Source: Phalacrocorax aristotelis (taxonomy: Eukaryota > Chordata > Aves > Suliformes > Phalacrocoracidae). Taken from it: a DNA stretch of 64,000 nt. A model generated the notes under the pieces. The model made no database searches. It worked only from the letters and a program-made list of their open reading frames with translations, and had not been told where the DNA came from. Both the position numbers and the translations under genes were made by a program. The DNA lies in the NCBI RefSeq assembly GCF_949628215.1, contig NC_134310.1, positions 11,483,401 to 11,547,400 on the forward strand. The letters are read 5' to 3'. Positions 11,710 to 21,299 of the stretch are shown piece after piece. Within the stretch, counting starts at the first letter, position 1. Every line of letters begins with the position of its first letter.

Positions 11710-12190
11710 TGTCGTGGTTTAGCCGGCAGCTCAGCCCCACACAGTCGCTCGCTCACTCCCCCACCGGTAGATGGGGGAGAGAATCAGAAGGGTAACGCTC
11801 GTGGGTTGAGATAAGAACAGTTTAATAATTAAAATTAAAAGAAACAACAACAGAAATGCAATGTAAAGGAGAACGAGAGGCGCGAAAGCTCGGGGCGGGG
11901 GAAAAGGAGGGGAACGAACCGCCGAAACAAACCGCACGCGCCGCAGCCGCTCACCGACCGCCGACCCGACGCCGCGCTGCTCCCGAGCCGCAAACTGCCC
12001 CCCTTAATATACTGGTCATGGTTTCACATGGTATGGAATGAACATGCCATTGGCCAGTCGGGGTCAGCCACCCCCACCATGGCCCTGCCCCTCCCAGTTC
12101 CCTGCCACAGGGCAGAGCTGGGGAAGCTGGAAAGGTAGCCGACCCCCCACAGTGAGGAGAATTAACCCCTTCTCAGCCAAAACCAGCACA
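11710..12190 (-). repeat. 5' LTR of ERVL 1
   Basis: About 481 bp, TG/CA ends, closely related to 5756-6228 but with several substitutions and short indels (for example around 11880-11960 and 12100-12120). The insertion is therefore not recent. A TATA-like 'cccccttaatatactgg' (plus strand view) lies near 11997-12013. Confidence 0.9.
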
Positions 12191-13440
12191 GTGACTGACT
12201 GAAATTTTATTGTAGTGTAAGTCCTTTGTGCTCCTGTGCTAAAAAGTATTGAGATCCTGGAGATCAAATGGCTGATGAGATGAATGCTTTTTCTTCTTGT
12301 TTTGAAAGTGCATGTGGAGTGGGGGGAGATATTTAGAGCAGTAAGTGTTTGCACTGCAGAAGAGAAAGATGTCATTGGAGACCTAAGGATGCTTTCTTAT
12401 TCACCACTAGCTTATTAGCTTCGAGTGTCTTAATGTTAATGCTGGTGTTGCCAGCTTGCATTACAGGACCAACTAGTACCCCAGTTTGCCAGGTAGAGTA
12501 TGAAAACAGAACAATAAAGCAGTGCTACTTCCTCCACCACCACCATTTCAGTGAGTTAACTTTAGTGCCAAATTATTTTCAAATCAATTGCAAAACAAAA
12601 TGTTGTCCTTCAGCAGCACACTCTGCTAGAAGCAAACTGATCTGGCTGAAAATGAAACTTCTATGTTCATATATGTGCGTGTGCACACATACACACACAC
12701 GCAAATGCACTCTTCAGTTAAATTTAGATTATGACTGCATGAAAGCTAGTGTAAGGCTGGATAAGGATCACAGGGTAGGGAAGAGGGGCTGAGATGTCAA
12801 GACCACCCTTTTTCACACCAGCCTGCACTCAGATCCTTTACAAGCCCGTGAGAAAGGTGAAGTATTAAATTCATCAGCCCCAATTTACAGGGAATGAGTT
12901 AATAACAACATTGTGGATGACACTTTAAAAATGTTTTGCCTTGTTCAGGTTAAATCAGAGCCTCTGAGCACCAACAGGTCTCCTTACATAGTTCCACGCT
13001 TTACAAAAAGTGGTGACTAAGTGATATATCTGGTTTCGCAGAGGATACTTACATTAGAATTAGGAATAAAACCTAACAGTACTACACTGCAAGCAGCTGT
13101 CCTCTCTTTGCAAGATGACACGTATTAATGAAAATACCAGAATGAAGGGAAGGGAAGAAAAATCACAAAAAAATAAATTTATATGGTTGGGAAGAGGTAT
13201 AACAAAGAGGAAATAATTTCAGAACCCTTCAATTCCAGCTTTGTTGTTGTTGTTATTATTAGATAATAGGTCTTCATAACAATCATAGAATATATTAATT
13301 TCTTGCACTTCATATTGCTAAAAATTGATTAAGTAAATGTAAACAAAATCAGGTTTTGACATTTCAAATTAAGCTAGTTCATTTCTCATTGCCTCATTAA
13401 ATGTAGCAGGTTGCTTGCTAGCATCTTCCTTTAGGGGAAA
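12191..13440. other. Unique non-coding DNA with short CA repeat
   Basis: No gene or repeat family recognised. A short alternating purine-pyrimidine stretch (gtgcacacatacacacac) is at about 12680-12703. Open frames here have no recognisable protein content. Confidence 0.45.
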
Positions 13441-13456
13441 AAAACCATCAGTTCAT

Positions 13457-14404
13457 TCACATTTTGTAAAAATACATTGAATACAGTTTAGCCAAAGTTT
13501 TGGGATCACATTTCCCAAAGTTGAGAACTTTAACTAAATACATAATGTCTCCTTTGGCTGAACATTCACCAGCTACAGGGTTTGACTGTTGTTTTTGTTT
13601 GGGTTTTTTTGTTTCTCTAATAGAAGTTGACTTTTTGTTTCTGTCACGAGCCACTGTTGGGTTGAACAATTTGGCAGAGGTTAAACCCCCTTGCTTTCCA
13701 ACCAACCTCAGATAATTCTGGGAGGTTGGGGGGGGCTGGACTTAACTTCTGCTTGACTCCAATGTTTTATCATGTCTAGGTTCCTTTTACATTCTCGGAA
13801 ACAGAATTAAGACTCAAAATGGATTCAAGTGCCAAGTCACTTTATTTGGCCAACAGTAAATACGCGAGAGAAAAGCAGAGAAAGAGAGAAAGAAAAAAGT
13901 AAGAAAGGGAAAGAGAGAGAGAGCGAGCACAAGAGTGTTGCAATAGCTACCACCACGGATCTGCGGTGGTCCATCTGTACGACGTAACTTCGAATCTGGC
14001 GGTGGGGGGAGATGTTCCAAAATGCTCCTTGTGGTCTTTGCTGGTTTCCCCTTTTTATAGGGTTGTCCTCTTGCATAGTCAATGACTGTTTTCCATATCC
14101 ATGCCTCCTACTCGGCAGTGGGGCGCATGCCCAGTACCGTCACTTCAGGGTGCTGGAAAGTTCTAGAGGGTCTGAGCCCCTTATCAGTTGACCCTGGGCC
14201 CGGGCGCATGTGCAGATGGCATGTGCTCCAGAGACAACAAGACACACACACTCCCGCTGGGCAGGACTCAACGGGAGTTGAGGCTGTTTTTTCACTGCCC
14301 CATGTATAGCATAGTGTTCTGCACTGGGGCTGGGGGTGGAGGTGTGGTAAGTTGAGAGAGAGAAACGGTACAAGGTTCTTTCTGGAGCTCAATAAGAAAG
14401 GCAC
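13457..14404 (-). repeat. Possible ERV LTR and leader, minus strand
   Basis: On the minus strand there is a TATA-like CCCTATAAAAAGGGG (plus about 14048-14062) and, about 200 bp downstream, AATAAA (plus 13842-13847). This is the spacing of U3/R/U5 in an LTR. Downstream on the same strand, 13705-13457, is an 82-codon basic open frame (RDRNKKSTSIRETKKPKQKQQ) that may be ERV leader or early gag; I do not recognise it. LTR ends, primer site and target duplication could not be fixed. A (GAGA)-rich stretch lies near 13865-13925. Confidence 0.45.
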
Positions 14405-14881
14405 AAGAACAAATGTTTTAATATAATTGTGGTTTTAATAACACAGAATAAGAAGAGGAATATAGATAATGAGTAAATCTTATGACCCTTCAGATGCTGG
14501 TAACCCCATGTTTGTGCAGCATTGAATGGAGCCCGGATTTAATGGCCTTGACTTGCACAAAACAAGGTTTCTGACACTTATATCCACATAGAAGACTTCT
14601 CACCTCTTGCATGCTATGAGCATGCAGCTCTCTAGAGCTAGAGGTTCCCTCTTGCTTGAGCCTAGAGAGGAAGGAGCTTGTATTGTGCCAGATAGAGGAG
14701 TGTTGAGGTGGTTTTGCATTTGCTCTGCATAAGACCCATCAGGAAAGATACACAGCAGCAGCAGCAGCAGAGTTTCATTTCTACATGTTGTGTTTGTAAT
14801 GCAGGGAGGAAATGCCTTGTATTGTATTTGGAATTTGGAATTTGTTTTGTATAAAATGTTGGCTTCTTTTTTGGCACTGAA
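14405..14881. other. Non-coding DNA with short CAG run
   Basis: No gene recognised. Six CAG units lie at about 14754-14771 (gcagcagcagcagcag). The sequence may belong to the ERV whose gag starts downstream. Confidence 0.4.
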
Positions 14882-15450
14882 TTGGTTTCCACTGCTTCCA
14901 GGAAGGCTCCTCTTTGTTCTCCCTTAGGATGCATCATAAAGAATTGGAGTAAATTTGGAGGGGACCCCATGACTAAAGATAAATTAAAACAGCATTGCAG
15001 TCAATGGTGGCCACAATATCAATTGGAGGATGGTGAAACATGGCTTGAAAACAGTTATTTGAAATATAACACTATATTACAGCTGATGTTGTTTTGTTGG
15101 AGACATGAGAAATGGGATGAGATACCATATGTCGATTTGTTGATTTGTTCTTTACATTAAGAGATTACTGGGATAATAGAAAGAAATGTGGTCTGGTGGA
15201 TTTGAAACACCAGAAAGGTATATATTCTTTAACTGAGAAAAGGGGGAAAAAAGGAAGAAGAGAGTTTGAGCTGTACTGACTGTAAGATGAAAAAAAACAG
15301 GTCAGAGGATATGGAGGAAGATACTCAGCTATTGGTAGCCCCTCTGAAACAATTAGGATCAGAGTGCATAAGTGAAGGAGGATTGTAAACACGCTCAAGT
15401 GACTTACAGCTGGGGTGTCGAAAAACACATATGTCATACTAATTGTTGTT
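14882..15450 (+). pseudogene. gag: ERV gag relic (matrix region)
   Basis: A 92-codon open frame contains the matrix-like sequence GCIIKNWSKFGGDPMTK and WWPQYQLEDGETW, followed by LQLMLFCWRHEKWDE. This is the start of Gag in gammaretrovirus-like/ERV1 avian elements. After the stop at 15160 the downstream sequence stays gag-like but interrupted (KGIYSLTEKRGKKGR). No pol follows before 16 kb, so only the 5' coding edge survives. The start shown is the first ATG of the frame; the natural start may be a few codons upstream. Confidence 0.65.
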
Positions 15451-16025
15451 TGGTCTTGTGTGTTGGACAAGTAAAACATCTCTATTTAGGTAACATAGGC
15501 CTGGGTTAGATTTAGAAGCAGCCTATTGAACATGCTTGAGATTGCTGCCCTGCTGTGAGAAAGATCAAAGCACAGTGTGCAATCCAGTTATTCCTCACAG
15601 TGCTGCCTTTAACTTTTGACAACTTCTCACTCTGTTATTTGTCATGTCCAGGCAATTTCTCATGTCACAGCCAGTAGTTTTCTACATTTTGTCCAGTTAG
15701 CTGAACCTCAGGCCAAGGCCTAGTCAGAAATCCAATCACTTGCCTGAAACCCTAACATTTACGTACCATCCACTGCCCCCGAGAGATGCTTATTTTGCTT
15801 AAAGCAAGTGACTGTGTTCTTCCCAAGTGTGAATTCTTCCAGAGGACTTATTAACTCCAAGAGGTCTTACATCACTGTGAGAGTTTTGTCCCAGACATTT
15901 TGCAAGCTGGAATTCCTTTAAGAGGAAGAGGAGGAGATACCTCAGTATCTGTTGTGACTATGGCCTTGAAGCCAGCTTTAGGTTAGCTGGCTTTGCTGCT
16001 GATATCAAAGTAACTCCACATACTG
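15451..16025. other. Unrecognised non-coding DNA
   Basis: No gene and no certain repeat. It may be decayed downstream ERV sequence. Confidence 0.35.
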
Positions 16026-16793
16026 TAAGTACATTTATCCAAGATAAGCAGTGACAGATGCCACACCCCCTCTTTCTGCAGAAGCCCTGCCCCTACTGGC
16101 TGTCACGTGTCCCACTTGCCCCAGAAGTTCCTCCCCTGTTCCAGTCATGTACTTTTTGACTTCTACAGCTACACCCCCAAACAGTGCTGTCTTTCCTGAA
16201 AATATCACGGCCTTTTTAAAACAGAACACTACAGACATCACTTTCCAGAGGAAGCAACACCCCCTCTTGCAGGTACCGCTGTGCCTTTTTCCTACATCAG
16301 CATAAAAAGGGGCCTACCTTCTGAACAGCTTTTAAAACTGCATTCTAATGATTTACTACAGAATGAATGGATGGTGATGCACTTTGCAAAAAATAACTAT
16401 AGACCTTTCCCCTTGACCAGGGCTACTTAAAATATATTTTAAAAAAACCAGGCCTGTATTTCCTGTAATGATTTTCATAAATACATTATGTAAATAAAAC
16501 TTACAACCCAGCTGAAGTGTTTTAAAAATTTCTGTATGCATGTGCGTTCTTTAACTGTTATCCATGCAGGTTTTTTTTTTGTTTTGTTTTTAAGTAGAAA
16601 AACAAAGTTGAAGGGTTTAGAAATTATTTATTTTCAGCAGTAAACTTTGGAGACCCAGTCAGGTTGTTTTCTCTTCTTAGGTGGTGTGGGTGTTGTTCTC
16701 TGGTCCTCTCCAGTCTCTTTAATTTTTTCCAAGAGATCCTGGTCTCTTGTACTACCCATGACAGAAGATGGGAAATTCACCACAGCCATGGTG
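16026..16793 (-). pseudogene. Maverick-related fragment (3' end of conserved gene plus flank)
   Basis: 16640-16793 matches 46998-47154 on the minus strand, the 3' end of a Maverick-type gene (shared plus-strand words 'acccatgacagaagatggga' and 'gcagtaaactt'/'acagtaaactt'). 16255-16640 matches 38850-39170, for example 'gcttttaaaa', 'ggatggtgatgca', 'ctcaaaatatattt'/'cttaaaatatatttt' and 'gtaatgattttcataaat'. Both copies can be read on the minus strand with similar residues (KFYLHNVFMKIIT and KFYLKNKFMKIIT), which may be a real short peptide or only nucleotide similarity. 16026-16255 is also related to 19560-19779. Confidence 0.6.
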
Positions 16794-17342
16794 TCAGGGC
16801 CCTGAGTGTGTTAATAGGCCTCATCTGGGGTCTCCACCCACACCCTCTACCCATGGGTCCAAAGACTCTGTTTGAGTTCAGTCCTGGGCCTTCAGTCCCT
16901 CCTTGAGCTATGTCACAAGAGTAGCTGTCTGCAGCTGCATCATAGCCATGCCTGTGCCTGCAATTACATCAGTCAGCTCCTTCAACACCCTCAGATGCAT
17001 CCTATCTCATCCCATGAAGTTGTGTATGCCCAAACGGTTTGCTAACTCTTTCTTCCCCTACTGCAGGTACTGCTTGACTCCCACAGATGCCACTAGGAAG
17101 CTTAGGGACCTGGGAGGCCTTAGGACAACTCTTACCAGAGAAAAGTGAGGCAAGAAAGGCATTAAGTACCTCAGCCTTTTCAGTGTCCCTTGTCACTAGG
17201 CCCCCTGCCCCATGAGCAATAGGCCCACATTCTCTTTAGCTTTCCTTTTCCTACTGATGTACTTAAAGAACTTTATTGTTACCTTTACCTCCCTTACTAG
17301 TTTCAACCCCAACTGAGATTGACTCCATTTTTACATATGCAG

Positions 17343-17954
17343 TGTCACGGTCCATTTGGATCTCTCAAATTTTACAGGACAACGTACTCTGCAAATTAAA
17401 CTTTATTTTATGAGCTCATTAAGAAATATAACAAACAAACAAGGGCTCAATCCCCTTTGCACAGTCTAGTCTGTCACGTTAATTCACTAATTCATCACTT
17501 AAGTAATGAGATTTCATAACTCGTGCACCTATGAGCAAAATAGCTACCTAGCTGTCAGTGAGAGTGCTCATTCGTCCTCTGTCACAGTGCGTGCATCACA
17601 CCAGGAAGCATGAAAGCCTCAGCAACCCAGCTGCTGTTGGATCTGCTTCAAAAGCCTTTTGGGTAAGCTGACATATTCATACCTTCCAGCTTGGAAGTTT
17701 GGTCTATGCCATTTCCATAAGTTAGCAGATTCTGACGAAACTGCCAGACACTCAATATGCAAATATGATGGCTGCAGGAGACAGCAATCTTCGGGTGATA
17801 ATGGCTGCATAATGCCCTCCAGCTCCTTCTGGCCACCTGTCCTGCTTACCTGGTGCTCTCGCTTTGTTCTAATGGTGCTGCTCCCAGCACACATCAGGCC
17901 TTAGCATGAGCCATGGTAGCTAAAATCTGAGCAGGAGCTGAGTGAACAGTCACA
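17343..17954 (-). mobile_element. Solo LTR, 6-bp target duplication ATGCAG
   Basis: Starts TGTCACGGTCC and ends AACAGTCACA (612 bp, TG/CA). It is flanked by ATGCAG at 17337-17342 and 17955-17960. TTTATT at 17402-17407 is AATAAA on the minus strand, placing U5 on the left and giving minus orientation. A 6-bp duplication fits beta-/alpha-like ERVs. Confidence 0.85.
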
Positions 17955-18306
17955 ATGCAGGCAATGCCTTTGTATTCCTCCCAAGTAGACTTTCCCTGCT
18001 CCCAACTTCTGTGTGCTTACTTTTTTGAGTTTAAGCTCAGTCAGGAGTTCCCTGTTCATCTACGCTGGCCTTTTGCCATGTTTGCTTGACTTCCTGCACT
18101 TGGGAATGGACTGTTCTTGTGCTCTGATGAGGCTGTCTGAAGATCAACCAGCTGTCATGAGCCCCTTTGCCCTCCAGAGTAGTTTTCCATTGGATCCTGC
18201 CAAGCAGATCCCTGAAGAAGCTAAAATATGGTCTCCTGAAGTCCAGGGTTATAATTCTGCTGTCTTGCTCACTCCTCTCAGGATCCTAAATTCTGCAGTC
18301 TCATGG

Positions 18307-18884
18307 TGTCGTGGTTTAGCCCCAGTCAGCAACCAAGCACCATGCAGCCACTTGTTCACTCCCCGCTGGTGGGACAGGGGAGAGAATCAGAAGAGTAAAA
18401 GTGAGGCAACTCATCGGTTGAGATAAAGACAGTTTAATAGGTAAAGGAAAAGCTGCGCGCGGAAGCAAAGCAAAACAAGGAATTCATTCACTACTTCCCA
18501 TGGGCAGGCAGGTGTTCAGCCATCTCCAGGAAAGCAGGGCTCCATCACGCGTAACGGTTACTTGGGAAGACAAACGCCGTAACTCCAAACATCCCCCCCT
18601 TCCTTCTTCTTCCCCCAGCTTTATATACTGGGCACGACGTCATATGGTATGGAATATTCTGTTTGTCAGTTTGGGTCAGCTGTCCTGGCTGTGTCCCCGC
18701 CCAGTTTCTTTTGCACCCAGCAGAGCACGGGGAGCTGAAAAAGTCCTTGACCAGTGTAAGTGCTACTTAGCAACAACTAAAACGTCTCCACATTATCACC
18801 ACTGTTTCCAGCAAAAATCCAAAACATAGCCCCGTACTAGCTACTACGAATAAATTTAACTCTATCCCAGCTGAAACCAGGACA
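18307..18884 (-). mobile_element. Solo ERVL-type LTR, 5-bp target duplication
   Basis: Starts TGTCGTGGTTTAGCCCC and ends GAAACCAGGACA (578 bp), the same family design as the ERVL LTRs elsewhere in the window. Flanks are CATGG (18302-18306) and CGTGG (18885-18889), a 5-bp duplication differing only by a CpG-type change. A TATA-like 'ctttatatactgg' is at about 18620. Confidence 0.85.
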
Positions 18885-19559
18885 CGTGGTCACTACAGCC
18901 AAGGCTGCCCTTGACCTTCACATCCTCCATCGAATCTTCATTGTTTGTGAGGAACAGGTCCAACATAGCATCTCCCCTAGTCAGTTCATTAATTACCTGC
19001 ATCAAGAAATTATCTTCAACATGTTCCAGAAATCTCCTGAATTGCTTGTGCTCAGTCACATTGCAGATATCTAGCAGATATCAGGGAGGTTAAAGTTACC
19101 CATTAATACCCGGGCCTGTGATTGTCAGGCTTTCTACAGCGGCCTAAATAAGGCTTCATCTGCCTTCTCTTCTTGCTCAGGGAGTCTGTAGAAGACACTT
19201 TCTACAACATCATCTGTTCTGGTCTGTCCTTTGATCCTTACTCATAAGCTCCTGGCATGTTCCAAGGCAAAGCTCCATACATTTAAGCCATTCCTTTGGA
19301 GAGATCACAACCCCTCCTCCCCTCCTTCCCACTCTGTCTTTCCTGAAGAACTTCTATCCATTCAATGCATCACTGCAGTCATGAGAGCTAGCCCCATACT
19401 TCTCTGTAATCCGAGTGATGTAATACCTCTGCACAGGCTTCTAATTCCTCCTATTTCTTTCCCATGCAACATGTATTTGGGTACAGGTGTTTGAGATGGC
19501 CCCCAAGTCATGCTGCTTTTACAGGCTGTGAGGCTAGTACTGCCTTCAGTAGTACAGGG

Positions 19560-19779
19560 ACAACTTTTATCCAAGATAAGAAGTGACAGGTGCCCTGGCA
19601 GAAGTCCCACCCCCCTGCAGACAGTCACATGTAGCATTTGTCCTGGAAGTCGCTCCCCTCTTCCGGTCATGTGGTCTGTTGTGATTGCCTGGAAGGACCA
19701 GCCACCCCTTCCAGTTTATTTCAGAACAGGAAGTCCCTTCTCCCTACATACACAGTGTGGTGCCATTTTGTTTCAGCCA
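19560..19779. repeat. Dispersed repeat related to 16026-16255
   Basis: Shares 'tatccaagataag.agtgacag' and the following cytosine-rich block with 16027-16150. Its right part resembles 24290-24350 ('caggaag.ccc.tctccc'). The full-length CR1 at 19780-24139 appears to sit inside this repeat. Confidence 0.5.
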
Positions 19780-20110
19780 GACAGTCGGCAAGGAGCACAG
19801 CGGCGGCAAGGGCAAGTCCCGTGGCTCAGCGCTAGATCAGGGCAGGCAAAGCGGTTCCTCGTACCCGAGAAGCCCGGGGGTGAGCAGAGGGACCCGTCAG
19901 GAGCCGGCAGCTCTCGCGAGTGAGGCTGACGCGCAGCTGATGCGGCGTGGGGCGTTGCCAGAAGCAACGTCGGGAGATTTAAACGGCCTCTAGGGAGCGC
20001 GAGCGACCAGGAGTGTGGTGAACAGGACGGGCAAACAGGGCGTGGCGCGTCAGAAGGGCGTGGCGTGGCAATTTGTGCGCCAGTTCATGCTTGCAGGGTG
20101 AGCAGGGGGG

Positions 20111-21173
20111 ATGCCGCAGCCTTCTTGTAGGTCTACAGTTCAGGCAAATGCTTCGGCCTTGAGTGAAATGGTGAGCACTCGCCTCAGAGCTAAAAACACT
20201 GTTCGTTCAGCGAAAGCCCCCAAGATGTCAGACTCATCCACCCAGACGGATCTGGTAAGAAAGGACACACCAGTACAGGCAGTGGGTTGCGGCAAATGCC
20301 CAAACCCCTCTCCTGATGAAAAGGTAAGTACCTGCACAAGGTGTGCACAGGTTGACGACCTGTTACATCAGGGGGCCAAACTGAAGGAAACGGTTAAGAG
20401 GCTGCATAGTATTAGAGGAGCTGAGGCAGAGATAGACAGGTGGCTTCAGAATCATGTTCCTGTGGCAGACACCACCGAGAATGAGGCACCGTGGACCCTG
20501 GTGACTCACAGGAGCAGGATTCCACATCAGCCTGCACCCTCTACCATCACAATCAGAAACAGATATGAAGCCTTAATGACTGAGGACACCCATGAGCAAG
20601 GTCTGCAAAGTCCCCCACAAGGGAAAACTGTACCAGCAACACACAGTGGACATCGTAAAAAGAAACGACGAGTGCTCGTGGTGGGTGACTCTCTGTTGAA
20701 GGGTACTGAGGCACCCATCTGCCGACCTGACAGGGAGTCACGAGAGGTATGCTGCCTCCCAGGAGCCAAGGTCTGAGACATTGCTGAGAGGGTGCTACAA
20801 CTCATCAGGAAAACAGACTACTATACGCTATTACTATTTCATGTAGGCATGAACAACACTGAGAGCCGCAACCTGGGTAAAATCAAGGAATTCTTTTGAG
20901 CCCTGGGGGAGCAAGTGAAAAACATTGGCGCCCAAGTGATCTTCTCTTCCATTTTGCCAGTTCGAGGGTAGGGAGCAGCCAGAAACAGGAGCATAATGTA
21001 TATCAACTCCTGGATACATGGCTGGTGCCACCGTGAGGGGTCTGGCTTTTATGACAATGGGGTATTCTTCAATGACGACAATGTGCTAGGGAGGGATGGA
21101 ATCCACCTGTCTAAAAGGGGTAAGGGAATCTTCAGCAGTAGGCTGGCTAATTTGGTGAGGTGGGCATTAAACT
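20111..21173 (+). pseudogene. CR1 ORF1 (RNA-binding / esterase protein), broken
   Basis: The first 221 codons are open (20111-20776). They contain a Cys cluster (CGKCPNPSPDEKVSTCTRC), a coiled, charged stretch (KLKETVKRLHSIRGAEAEI) and the start of an SGNH-esterase-like domain (VLVVGDSLLKG). Two in-frame TGA codons (20774 and near 20898) look like decayed CGA codons. The domain continues beyond them with FHVGMNNT and GRDGIHLS, the latter carrying the Asp-x-x-His pair of the family. In CR1 this protein binds element RNA; its esterase role is not well understood. Two of its stops are shared with the copy at 59785-60905. Confidence 0.75.
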
Positions 21174-21299
21174 GAAGGACTTGGGGGGTGGGATCTGTGG
21201 AGAAAACGCTCACACCAGCACATCCAACGGGGGAGTAAGTCAGGCCAAGCAGTGTGGTGATAAAGGTTCCTTAGCTGTCTCCCAAGAGGTGAAACAGAA

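Larger units (their letters stand above)
5756..12190 (-). mobile_element. ERVL provirus 1 (class III ERV), minus strand
   Basis: LTR, gag, pol, LTR without env, about 6.4 kb. Two direct LTRs (5756-6228 and 11710-12190), a primer binding site, gag, and pol with protease, RT, RNase H and integrase are present. All frames are broken by a few stops and frameshifts. The lack of env and the pol style fit the ERVL group, related to spumaviruses in pol. The outer 5-bp flanks (aggtg and gtgac) do not match, so no TSD is visible and at least one flank has been rearranged. Confidence 0.9.
16906..19500 (-). repeat. CR1 LINE fragment split by two solo LTRs
   Basis: Minus-strand CR1 ORF2 sequence: an RT-proximal piece at 17196-17002 (DTEKAEVLNAFLASLFSGK) and endonuclease sequence at 19059-18862 (FLEHVEDNFLMQVINELTRG, LGCSDHVS). 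It is interrupted at 17343-17954 and 18307-18884 by solo LTRs with target duplications. The 3' part of the LINE is missing on the left, where other repeat sequence adjoins. No intact frame remains. Confidence 0.75.

Noticed and set aside
12349-12792. 147-codon frame with HHHHF and CA-repeat content
   Set aside because: No similarity recognised; spans a microsatellite and has no support as a gene.
14754-14771. CAG repeat as a possible coding or unstable triplet tract
   Set aside because: Only about six units, no gene around it.
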